Assembly (NCBI GenBank): GCA_050011895.1
Contig: JBEKIF010000001.1
Coordinates: forward strand, 62,001-126,000
Direction of reading: 5' to 3'
Source: DATBGO01 sp050011895
GTDB taxonomy: Bacteria; Actinomycetota; Actinomycetes; Streptosporangiales; Streptosporangiaceae
DNA length: 64,000 nucleotides
This document shows, piece after piece, positions 15,820-23,166 of this stretch. A program made the position numbers and the translations under genes. The notes beneath the pieces are model-generated. The model worked only from the letters and a program-made list of their open reading frames with translations. It was not told the origin of the DNA and ran no database searches. How positions within the stretch are numbered: the stretch's first letter is position 1; each line of letters starts with the position of its first letter.

Positions 15820-16458
15820 GTGGCGACAGCAACACCCGAGGTGGTCCCCCGCAGTCCCGCCAGCAGGCCGAGCCTCGTCAGCGTGGGCACCATCATCTGG
15901 CTCTCGTCTGAGCTGATGTTTTTCGCTGCCCTGTTTGCCATGTATTTCACGATCCGCTCGGTAGACAAGGGGCTCGGCCAGCCATGGCCGCAGGCGCACC
16001 TTGACCTTGCGCTTGGCTTTACCAACACCACGGTGCTGCTGCTGTCGAGCGTGACCTGCCAGCTGGGTGTTTTCGCGGTCGAGCGCGGCCAGATCAGGCG
16101 GACCGGCAGGATCTGGAACGTGGCTCAATGGGGGCTGCGGGAGTGGTACGCCCTGTCGTTCCTGATGGGCCTGTACTTCGTCTGCGGCCAGGGGTACGAG
16201 TACCTCGACCTGATCAGGAAGCAGCACCTCACGCTGTCGTCCAGCAACTACGGGTCGGTGTTCTACATCCCCACCGGGTTCCACGGGCTGCACGTGGCGG
16301 GCGGCCTCGTCGCGTTCCTCTTCGTGCTCGGCCGTACCTTCGCGGCCAAGCGGCTCACTCATGAGATGCAGGTCAGCGCCATCGTCGTGTCGTACTACTG
16401 GCATTTCGTCGACGTCGTGTGGATCGGCCTGTTCACGACCATCTACCTGATCCACTGA
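15820..16458 (+). CDS. ctaE: cytochrome c oxidase subunit III
   Basis: Membrane subunit III of the aa3 oxidase. Five predicted transmembrane helices; conserved blocks SVGTIIWLSSELMFFAALFA, FYIPTGFHGLHVAGGLVAF and YYWHFVDVVWIGLFTTIYL. About 212 residues, the short five-helix actinobacterial form. GTG at 15820 is preferred: a TAATAAT box at 15807-15813 would place transcription initiation on it, giving a leaderless message; a GTG at 15814 is the alternative. Located 19 bp upstream of qcrC, first gene of ctaE-qcrC-qcrA-qcrB, whose products form a bcc-aa3 supercomplex. Confidence 0.95.
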   Translation: MATATPEVVPRSPASRPSLVSVGTIIWLSSELMFFAALFAMYFTIRSVDKGLGQPWPQAHLDLALGFTNTTVLLLSSVTCQLGVFAVERGQIRRTGRIWNVAQWGLREWYALSFLMGLYFVCGQGYEYLDLIRKQHLTLSSSNYGSVFYIPTGFHGLHVAGGLVAFLFVLGRTFAAKRLTHEMQVSAIVVSYYWHFVDVVWIGLFTTIYLIH

Positions 16459-16477
16459 CCGGAAGCTGAGGACAGCA

Positions 16478-17287
16478 GTGGGCTGGATCACCGCGAGGCG
16501 AAGGCACCCGGCTGCGGGTTACGCCGTCGTCCTGCTCGGGCTCCTCGTCATCGCCGCGGTCTACTCGGCGATCACCGGGGGCGGCGGAGCCGCGTCCGCT
16601 GCCTCGCCCGCGGGCGGCCCGCAGGCCCAGATCGACGCGGGCAAGGGACTGTTCGGCCAGGACTGCTCGAGCTGCCATGGCCTGGAGGCGCAGGGCACCG
16701 TCAACGGACCGAGCCTGATCGGCGTCGGCGCGGCGGCTGTTGACTTCCAGGTAAGCACCGGCCGGATGCCGGCCAAGGGGCCGGCCGCGGAAGAGCCGCG
16801 CAAGCCCGTCGCGCTGACGACCGCGCAGACCCACGACCTGGCCGCGTACATCCAGTCGCTGGCGGGCGGTCCCCCGATACCGACGGCCGACCAGGTCAAC
16901 CCCGCAGGCGCCGACATCGCGCTCGGCCAGTCGCTGTTCACCGCCGACTGCGCGCAGTGCCACAACTTCGTGGGCGCTGGCGGTGCCCTCACTTATGGCA
17001 AGTACGCGCCAGCACTCGACCCCTCGACGCCGACCCAGATCTACGAGGCCATGCAAACCGGCCCCGAGGCCATGCCGGTCTTCAACGACACCACGATCAC
17101 GCCGAGCCAGAAGCGCGACATCATCGCGTATGTCACCGAGACCCGCGCCCTGCCCAACCCCGGCGGTTTCAGCCTGGGCCGGGTCGGCCCGGTGACTGAA
17201 GGACTTGTCGCGTTCCTCGGCCTGCTCTTCTTCATGGTGCTGGCCGCGCTGTGGATAACTGCGAAGCACGGGAAGGCTCATGAGTGA
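16478..17287 (+). CDS. qcrC: diheme cytochrome c subunit of cytochrome bcc complex
   Basis: Electron carrier between the Rieske protein and the aa3 oxidase, replacing soluble cytochrome c. Two CxxCH heme sites: Cys63-Cys66-His67 (CSSCH) and Cys158-Cys161-His162 (CAQCH). N-terminal signal-anchor (YAVVLLGLLVIAAVYSAI) and one C-terminal transmembrane helix (LVAFLGLLFFMVLAALWI) place both domains outside. 269 residues, standard length. GTG start at 16478 with GAGGAC upstream. Overlaps qcrA by 8 bp. Confidence 0.97.
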   Translation: MGWITARRRHPAAGYAVVLLGLLVIAAVYSAITGGGGAASAASPAGGPQAQIDAGKGLFGQDCSSCHGLEAQGTVNGPSLIGVGAAAVDFQVSTGRMPAKGPAAEEPRKPVALTTAQTHDLAAYIQSLAGGPPIPTADQVNPAGADIALGQSLFTADCAQCHNFVGAGGALTYGKYAPALDPSTPTQIYEAMQTGPEAMPVFNDTTITPSQKRDIIAYVTETRALPNPGGFSLGRVGPVTEGLVAFLGLLFFMVLAALWITAKHGKAHE

Positions 17288-18389
17288 CACCGATGCCCGC
17301 GGCGGGCTGCCTGAGGACCGGGACTATCCGGCTGGCCAGGGCGGGCCAGGCTGGGCCGGCCAGCCGACCGGTGAGGAGCAGGCTGGCCCGCACCGTGTGA
17401 TCGGCACCCCGGCGCCCGCGACGGCGCGGACCCTGCTCGGGACCGGCCAGGGTGATGGCGGCCCGCAGCCGCCACCCGAGCTGCCAGCCGAGCCTGCCGA
17501 CCCGGGCAAGGCCAAGAAGGCGGAGCGGATCGTCGCCACGTGCTTCATCATCTCGATGCTGGCTGGCATCGGCTTCATCGCCGCTTACATCGGGCTCGAA
17601 GTGCACTCGGTCGACGCCGTGCTGCGCTCGAACCTGGCCCTCGGCACCAGCATGGCGGTTGCATTCCTCGGCCTCGGGGTGGGCGCCACCATCTGGGTCA
17701 GGCACCTGATGCCCGAGGTGGAACTTACCGAGGCACGTAAGCCGATGGCCTCGACTCCGGCGGACCGGGAGGCATTCGAGGAGACATTCAACGAGGGCGC
17801 CGACGCCAGCGGGTTCAAGCGGCCGCTGGTGCGCCGCACGCTGATTGCCGCCACCCTGCCCATCGCGCTCGCCCCGCTCGTGCTGCTCCGCGACATGGGC
17901 CCGCTGCCTGGCACCAGCCTCCGCTACACCGTCTGGCGCAAGGGCACCCGGCTGATCACCTACGGCAGCAACACCCCGCTCAGGCCCGAGGACTTCGGCA
18001 CTCCCGGCGGCATGATCACGGTGATCCCTGAGGGTTATCAGGACGACTACGATGCGCTCGCCAAGGCGGCCACGATCATCATCAAGTTCCGGCCCGGGGA
18101 GCTGCAGCCGCCAACTGTGATGAACTGGACGGTGGACGGGATCGTCGCCTACTCGAAGATCTGCACCCACGTCGGCTGCCCGGTCGCGCTTTATGAGCAG
18201 ACGACTCACCACATTTTGTGCCCCTGCCACCAGTCGACATTCGACGCGCCCCGCGGGGCTCAGGTAATCTTCGGACCAGCCGCAAGGCCGCTGCCGCAGC
18301 TGCCGATCACGACCAACGCGGCGGGATTCCTGGTCGCGCAGAGCGATTACACCGAGCCCGTGGGCCCGAGCTTCTGGGAGCGGGGATGA
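17280..18389 (+). CDS. qcrA: Rieske iron-sulfur subunit of cytochrome bcc complex
   Basis: [2Fe-2S] subunit that moves electrons from menaquinol to cytochrome cc. Cluster ligands Cys295, His297 (CTHVGC, with disulfide Cys300) and Cys314, His317 (CPCHQS, with disulfide Cys316). Three transmembrane helices, the actinobacterial arrangement, after a ~75-residue cytoplasmic Gly/Pro-rich N-terminus that is longer than usual. Start ATG at 17280 lies inside the qcrC 3' end; its TGA overlaps the qcrB ATG. 369 residues. Confidence 0.96.
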   Translation: MSDTDARGGLPEDRDYPAGQGGPGWAGQPTGEEQAGPHRVIGTPAPATARTLLGTGQGDGGPQPPPELPAEPADPGKAKKAERIVATCFIISMLAGIGFIAAYIGLEVHSVDAVLRSNLALGTSMAVAFLGLGVGATIWVRHLMPEVELTEARKPMASTPADREAFEETFNEGADASGFKRPLVRRTLIAATLPIALAPLVLLRDMGPLPGTSLRYTVWRKGTRLITYGSNTPLRPEDFGTPGGMITVIPEGYQDDYDALAKAATIIIKFRPGELQPPTVMNWTVDGIVAYSKICTHVGCPVALYEQTTHHILCPCHQSTFDAPRGAQVIFGPAARPLPQLPITTNAAGFLVAQSDYTEPVGPSFWERG

Positions 18390-20131
18390 GCGTCGACCGC
18401 GCGCTAGAGGGCGTCGGCGGAGCCCTGGATGACAGGTTCCGCGGCGCCAAGGGATTCCGTACCCTGTTCCGGAAGATCTTCCCCGATCACTGGACGTTCC
18501 TGCTCGGCGAGATCGCGCTGTACTCCTTCATCATTCTGCTGCTTACCGGGACATTCCTGACATTCTGGTTCCAGCCGAGCATGACCGAGGTCGTCTATCA
18601 CGGGTCCTTCACTCATCTTGACGGCGTCAGGATGAGCGAGGCCTACGCCTCGACGCTCAACATCAGCTTCGACGTCCGCGGCGGGCTGCTGATGCGCCAG
18701 ATCCATCACTGGGCGGCGGACCTGTTCGTAGCCGCGATCCTGGCGCACATGCTCCGGATCTTCTTCACCGGCGCCTACCGCAAGCCGCGCGAGGTCAACT
18801 GGCTGCTCGGGCTGGCGATGCTGACGCTGGCCATGCTGGAGGGCCTGTTCGGCTACTCGCTTCCCGACGACCTGCTGTCCGGTGCCGGGCTGCGGATCAC
18901 CGAGGGCGTCATGCAGTCGGTCCCGCTGGTCGGCACCTACCTGGCGTTCTTCCTGTTCGGCGGCGCCTACCCGGGCAGCCAGATCATCCCGCGGATGTAC
19001 ATCATTCACGTGCTGCTCATCCCGGGCATCCTCCTCGCGCTGATCACCGCGCACTTGTTCATCATGTTCCACCAGAAGCACACCCAGATGCCGGGCAAGG
19101 GCCGCACCGAGAAGAACGTCGTCGGCGCGCCGCTGTACCCGTACTTCATGGCCAAGACCGGGGCCTTCTTCTTCTTCACCTTCGCGGCTGTCGCCCTGGC
19201 CGCGACCTTCGCGCAGATCAACCCGATCTGGCTGTACGGGCCGTACAACCCGGTGGCGATCTCGGCAGGCTCGCAGCCCGACTTCTACATGGGCTTCCTC
19301 GAAGGTGCGCTGCGGATGATGCCGCCCTGGGAGTGGAACGTCGCCGGGCATACTTTCAGCTTCAACGTGTTCATCCCTGCCTTCGTGCCGCTTGGCCTCA
19401 TCTTCACCGCAGCCGCCCTGTGGCCGTTCCTGGAACAATGGATCACCGGCGACAAGCGCGAGCACCACATCAACGACCGGCCGCGGAACGCGGCCACCAG
19501 GACCGCCCTCGGCATGGGCGCGATCGCGTTCTACGGCGTGCTGTGGCTGGAAGGCGCTAACGACGTTGTCGCGGACCATCTGGACATCCCGCTCTACACC
19601 ACCACCCGGATCGCCCAGGTCGCCATCTTCGTCCTGCCGGTCGTCGCCTACATCGTTACTAAACGCATCTGCCTGGGCCTGCAGCGCAAGGACCTGCACT
19701 TGCTGGAGCACGGCGTCGAGACCGGGATAATCAGGCAGCTGCCTAGCGGCGAGTTCATCGAGGAGACCAGGCCGGTCACGGAGGAGGCCCGCGCGGTCCT
19801 TGAGTCCAGGCCCGAGCCGCTCAGCCTGCCGCCCGCCGAGTCCGATGTTCCGGCGCCTGCGATGCGCGGCGCTACCGGTCGATTGCGGGAACGGCTCAAC
19901 GAGGTCGTCAACGAGTCCGTGCCGCTGACCGAAAGCGACGGCTACGGCGGGCACGGGAACGGGCACGGCAACGGCCACGCAGCCGAGGTCGGGCACGGAG
20001 CTGAGGCCGAGCACGCGGCGGTGCCGGCCGCGGGAGAACGGGAAGCCGGCCATGGTGACGAAGGGGGCGGTGGCGGGTACTCCGCTACCGGCTCGGTAAC
20101 TGACCAGGGTGACGGCCAGTCTGGCAGCTAG
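18386..20131 (+). CDS. qcrB: cytochrome b subunit of cytochrome bcc complex
   Basis: Menaquinol-oxidising di-heme membrane subunit. Heme-ligand histidines lie in RQIHHWAADLFVAAILAHMLR and HVLLIPGILLALITAHLF; the Qo-site motif appears as PPWEWN rather than PEWY, as in other actinobacteria. About nine transmembrane helices. The ATG at 18386 overlaps the qcrA stop (ATGA). At 581 residues it is longer than typical (~545) because of a His/Gly-rich tail (GHGNGHGNGH... EVGHGAEAEH... AGHGDEGGGGG). The last 41 bp of that tail recur at 21828-21868. Confidence 0.97.
   Translation: MSVDRALEGVGGALDDRFRGAKGFRTLFRKIFPDHWTFLLGEIALYSFIILLLTGTFLTFWFQPSMTEVVYHGSFTHLDGVRMSEAYASTLNISFDVRGGLLMRQIHHWAADLFVAAILAHMLRIFFTGAYRKPREVNWLLGLAMLTLAMLEGLFGYSLPDDLLSGAGLRITEGVMQSVPLVGTYLAFFLFGGAYPGSQIIPRMYIIHVLLIPGILLALITAHLFIMFHQKHTQMPGKGRTEKNVVGAPLYPYFMAKTGAFFFFTFAAVALAATFAQINPIWLYGPYNPVAISAGSQPDFYMGFLEGALRMMPPWEWNVAGHTFSFNVFIPAFVPLGLIFTAAALWPFLEQWITGDKREHHINDRPRNAATRTALGMGAIAFYGVLWLEGANDVVADHLDIPLYTTTRIAQVAIFVLPVVAYIVTKRICLGLQRKDLHLLEHGVETGIIRQLPSGEFIEETRPVTEEARAVLESRPEPLSLPPAESDVPAPAMRGATGRLRERLNEVVNESVPLTESDGYGGHGNGHGNGHAAEVGHGAEAEHAAVPAAGEREAGHGDEGGGGGYSATGSVTDQGDGQSGS
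20080..20120 (+). repeat. direct repeat copy A (inside qcrB 3' end)
   Basis: 41 bp encoding SATGSVTDQGDGQ at the very end of qcrB match 21828-21868 at 37 of 41 positions. Three of the four differences are synonymous (GCT/GCC, TCG/TCA, GGT/GGC) and one gives Val to Ala. Confidence 0.9.
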
Positions 20132-20217
20132 CCCGGCCCGATGAGCGGCGGCACCCACGTCAAGGCCCGGTGACATGTCAGGACGGTCACCCCAGTGCAG
20201 GACGAATGGCAGCACGG

Positions 20218-20853
20218 CTAGCTTGGACACCGACTCGCCGTCGCGGTCGGCACCGGGCTCGGTGTCGCGGTCGTGTACTGCTCGGAGTAGGCGACGGGGA
20301 CGGCGTTGCCGTAGTCGGCGTGGCGCTCGATGTCGGCGGACGGGGACGGGGACGGGGACGACGGGGATGGGGACGGCGTTGCTGTGGTCGGCGTAGCGCT
20401 CGGAGTCGGGGATGGGGACGGCGTTGTTGTGGTCGGCGTAGCGCTCGGAGTCGGGGATGGGGACGGCGTCGCTGTGGTCGGTGGCGGGCTGGGGGGCGGA
20501 CTCAGGCACGGGCTGGGTGCCCGGCTCGAAGGGGCTGTGCTCGGTGCTGGCGCTGGCGTGCGACTGGCCGAGGGTGCCGAGACCGCCGAGGGGTCCAGGG
20601 CTGGAGGCACGGCCGTGGGTCTGACCTGTGCGGGCAGCACTGGCGCAGGGTGGCGGGTGACCGTGGCGCGGGCCGAGGGCGGGGCTGCCGGGACTGGGCT
20701 GCTCGCAGTCACCGACTGGCTGGTGTCGTGCATGCGTAAGATCAGCACTGCCGCCACGATGACCGTCACGGCAGCTATCGTGGCCAGCCATGCCGGGTGA
20801 GCGGAGTACTCGGCCCAGGCTTCCGCTGCCAGGCGCCGGCACCTGCCGATCAT
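20218..20853 (-). CDS. membrane-anchored Ser/Pro/Thr-rich repeat protein (hypothetical)
   Basis: Function unknown. A short Arg-rich N-terminus, one transmembrane helix (AWLATIAAVTVIVAAVLIL), then about 150 extracytoplasmic residues dominated by Pro, Ser, Thr and Ala with tandem PSPSPTPSATPTT repeats, as in wall-spanning stalks or O-mannosylated surface proteins. No catalytic domain is visible. ATG at 20853, no clear ribosome site. Composition alone could produce a long frame in GC-rich DNA, but the well-placed helix favours a real gene. It lies inside the segment bracketed by the 41-bp repeats. Confidence 0.55.
   Translation of the reverse strand: MIGRCRRLAAEAWAEYSAHPAWLATIAAVTVIVAAVLILRMHDTSQSVTASSPVPAAPPSARATVTRHPAPVLPAQVRPTAVPPALDPSAVSAPSASRTPAPAPSTAPSSRAPSPCLSPPPSPPPTTATPSPSPTPSATPTTTTPSPSPTPSATPTTATPSPSPSSPSPSPSADIERHADYGNAVPVAYSEQYTTATPSPVPTATASRCPS
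20375..20482 (-). repeat. 45-bp tandem repeat (about 2.4 copies)
   Basis: Two nearly identical 45-bp units and a partial third encode 15-residue PSPSPTPSATPTTAT repeats. A diverged earlier unit lies at about 20300-20374. The period is a multiple of three, preserving the reading frame. Confidence 0.85.
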
Positions 20854-21114
20854 GGGCCGATGCCCGGCAAGAGCTGCAGCACCTTGGCGAGGTAGTGCAT
20901 CACGGCCTTCTTGACGTGCGGCCAGGGCTCCTGGTGTCGCGCGGAACCCTCTAGTTCAGGATAAGCCGCAAACCGCCCTTTCCGAAGATCCGCCAGTAGT
21001 CCCTGCGGGCCCGCGGGCTGCCGCCCCGGCCGGCCACAACGATCCGATACAGGCAGCGACGTGGCCCGACCGCTACGTGACGGCCTCCCAGCGCCTGACG
21101 GTGTGAGCGGCCGG
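20854..21114. other. intergenic stretch without a clear gene
   Basis: No convincing gene. On the minus strand a short frame ending HVKKAVMHYLAKVLQLLPGIGP has its TGA overlapping the ATG of the next leftward gene (ATGA). It looks like the end of a coupled gene but has no recognisable start or homology. Confidence 0.4.
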
Positions 21115-21813
21115 CTACTGCAGGATGTTGATCGCGCGGGAGATCACCAGAGCGGCCACCCCGAGCGACACGCATGCTTCTACGATCATGAGCAGCTTGG
21201 CCCACCGCTTGACCGCGGACACGTCGGTGGGGCTGAAAGCGGTGGCGGTCCAGAACGCTAGCGATAGGTAGTCGACGAACCGCGGCACCCAGGTGGCCGG
21301 AACGTAGTCGGTGTGGAGCATCTCCGGGAAGACGAACGCCGGGTCCGCGTTGGGGTGGTGCGCGCGGGCGGCGGCACCACCACGGTCGAGGTCCCAGTAC
21401 CACAGCCCGAACGCGATCACGTTCGTCGCCCAGACCACCCCGCCGGTAGCCAGCAACCCGGTCGCGTTGTTCGCGAAGAGCTTGTTGTTGGTGACGATGT
21501 CGTCGACGAGCCGGGCAGCGGAGAACAGGTTCGCCACCGTGATGAAGGCGATGACGATGCCGGTGACAATCCGCAGCCAGGGCTTCTGCCGGTCGATGCG
21601 GCCCGGGTCCCCGATGATCAGGACCGCCAGCAATCCAACCAGCACGACCGGGACCACCCATCTGGGGTTCACCCGGTACTGCGCAGGCAGCACCACGTGC
21701 AGAACAGCAGTGACCAAGATCGCCATCGCCACCGGCCACCAGTGCTCGCCCCGTTCGGCGGCCCCGGCTGGGCTCACCGGGGGCCGCCCGGATGGCTTCC
21801 GATCGGGGACCAC
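21115..21813 (-). CDS. integral membrane protein with two-helix channel-like C-terminus
   Basis: Five to six hydrophobic segments: WWPVAMAILVTAVLHVV, WVVPVVLVGLLAVLIIG, PWLRIVTGIVIAFITVANLF, GVVWATNVIAFGLWYWDL, a re-entrant-like YLSLAFWTATAFSPTD, then KLLMIVEACVSLGVAALVISRA. The segment TATAFSPTD followed by RWAKLLM resembles the pore helix and inner helix of two-TM ion-channel domains but lacks a canonical TxGYG filter, so ion conduction is only a possibility. GTG start at 21813. Together with the repeat protein it fills the segment between the two 41-bp repeats. Confidence 0.75.
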   Translation of the reverse strand: MVPDRKPSGRPPVSPAGAAERGEHWWPVAMAILVTAVLHVVLPAQYRVNPRWVVPVVLVGLLAVLIIGDPGRIDRQKPWLRIVTGIVIAFITVANLFSAARLVDDIVTNNKLFANNATGLLATGGVVWATNVIAFGLWYWDLDRGGAAARAHHPNADPAFVFPEMLHTDYVPATWVPRFVDYLSLAFWTATAFSPTDVSAVKRWAKLLMIVEACVSLGVAALVISRAINILQ

Positions 21814-21827
21814 CCCCCTATTGTGAC

Positions 21828-21868
21828 CTCCGCCACCGGCTCAGCAACTGACCAGGGCGACGGCCAGT
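21828..21868 (+). repeat. direct repeat copy B (displaced qcrB 3' end)
   Basis: Second copy of the 41-bp qcrB 3'-terminal sequence. In the same frame it would read SATGSATDQGDGQ followed immediately by TAA, so it looks like an alternative or former C-terminus of qcrB, separated from the gene by 1,707 bp holding two leftward membrane-protein genes. Confidence 0.85.
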
Positions 21869-21986
21869 AAAGTCCATCCGGGAGCTAAATCCTGACCTGC
21901 GGCAGCTGACGCTGGTCCGGAAACCGGGACGGTACCCTCCGGGCGGGAACGGCCAGGCCGTTCGGGACTGATCGTCGGGACCGTCA

Positions 21987-22661
21987 TCAACTGGTCCGGC
22001 CCGCACCGGGCCAGAGCGGCTCGGGGATGCGCAGGCCGGAGTCGGCGCCCCACGAGTTGCGGTAGGCGACCTCGTGCACGGGCCTGCGGGGCGCGACGCC
22101 CCAGCGGCCCGTCGGGTAGCCGAAGGACACACAGCATGCCAATGACCAGCCGCGATCCGGTGGCACCGCGAGGATCTGCATCGCCTCCGCACCGTGAAAC
22201 ATGCCGAGCACCGAGGTCAGCGCGCTGCCGACACCCTGCGCCCGGGCGGCCAGCTGAGCGCTCCACACGGCCGGAAAGATCGACGCGCCCGTTCTGTCAC
22301 CAGCGGTGAACGCCAGCAGGAAAAGCGGCACCTCCTCAAAGTGGTCAGCCAGGTGCTGCGCCGAGGCTTGCACGCGCAGCATCGATGCGCTGTCCGGGTC
22401 CTCGGGCGAGCTGCGGGCCAGCTCCAGCCGGTCACGGTAGGCGGTCTCCCACAGCCGGCTGATCGCGTCCCGGTACAGCGGTCCGAGACTGGCCTTGATC
22501 CGTGGATCGTCGACTAGCAGGAAGCGCCAGTTCTGCGCGTTACCGCCGCTGGGCGCCCTGATAGCGGCATCCATGATCCGGGCCTGGACCTCCTGCGGGA
22601 TCGGGTCAGGCCGGACTCGCCGCATCGCCCTGGTGGTGTAGAGCGCCTCGTAGACGTCCAT
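21987..22661 (-). CDS. nitroreductase-family FMN oxidoreductase
   Basis: Predicted NAD(P)H- and FMN-dependent oxidoreductase. N-terminal YTTRAMRRVRPDPIPQEV and AAIRAPSGGNAQNWRFLLV (phosphate/FMN binding Arg and PSGGN motif) define the family. GVGSALTSVLGMF and SFGYPTGRWGVAPRRPV form the C-terminal flavin-site blocks. 224 residues. ATG at 22661 has GGAAGGGGG upstream. Substrate unknown; it follows ctaF in the same direction after 51 bp. Confidence 0.9.
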   Translation of the reverse strand: MDVYEALYTTRAMRRVRPDPIPQEVQARIMDAAIRAPSGGNAQNWRFLLVDDPRIKASLGPLYRDAISRLWETAYRDRLELARSSPEDPDSASMLRVQASAQHLADHFEEVPLFLLAFTAGDRTGASIFPAVWSAQLAARAQGVGSALTSVLGMFHGAEAMQILAVPPDRGWSLACCVSFGYPTGRWGVAPRRPVHEVAYRNSWGADSGLRIPEPLWPGAGRTS

Positions 22662-22712
22662 GTGCCCCCTTCCGTGGCCGACCTGACCCCGGCCGGGAGT
22701 CAGCGGGGCCGG

Positions 22713-23108
22713 TCAGTGGGCGTAATGGCCGCGGTAGTACTCGAAGACGAAGCCGATCGCGCTCAGCGCGACCGACAGCATGCCGATCAGGAACAGCCAC
22801 CATCCGATGGCCGCACCGACGGCAGCCACCGCGGCGGACAGGCCCATGAACAGCGGCCACCAGCTGTGCGGGCTGAAGAAGCCGAGCTCGCCGGTGCCCT
22901 GGTAGATCTCGCCGCGCTGGTCATCCTCGGGCCGCAGCGGCAGCCGCCGACCCGTGAAGAGCACGTAGAAACCGGTAAGGAAGGCGAGCGCCACGGCCAG
23001 CGCCAGGGCGGTCGTGCCGGTCGGATCGTGCGAGAAGTGCCAGTAGACCACGTCCGTGGCGGCGAAGAACACCGCGCAGCCAAGGAACAGGTACCCCTCG
23101 ACCTTCAT
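22713..23108 (-). CDS. ctaF: cytochrome c oxidase subunit IV (actinobacterial)
   Basis: 131-residue small subunit with four transmembrane helices, specific to actinobacterial aa3 oxidase. Landmarks: MKVEGYLFLGCAVFFAATDVVYW, LTGFYVLFTGRRLPLRPEDD, GELGFFSPHSWWPLFMGLSAA and the end FEYYRGHYAH. ATG at 23108 is preceded by GGGGAG. It lies 58 bp downstream of ctaD, the usual ctaC-ctaD-ctaF order. Confidence 0.95.
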   Translation of the reverse strand: MKVEGYLFLGCAVFFAATDVVYWHFSHDPTGTTALALAVALAFLTGFYVLFTGRRLPLRPEDDQRGEIYQGTGELGFFSPHSWWPLFMGLSAAVAAVGAAIGWWLFLIGMLSVALSAIGFVFEYYRGHYAH

Positions 23109-23166
23109 GAAGACTCCCCTGCCGTCGGGCCCGCTGCTGCCGCCATCGCTCCATCAGCTCCGCGGG

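Noticed and set aside
18404..20842. 812-codon leftward open frame antisense to qcrB
   Set aside because: It is the complement of a strongly conserved cytochrome b gene; the translation is His/Gln/Asp-rich and repetitive with no domain, as expected of an antisense frame in GC-rich DNA.
21115..21813. Assignment as a potassium channel
   Set aside because: The C-terminal two-helix arrangement resembles a pore domain, but the selectivity signature TxGYG is missing, so only a channel-like description is justified.
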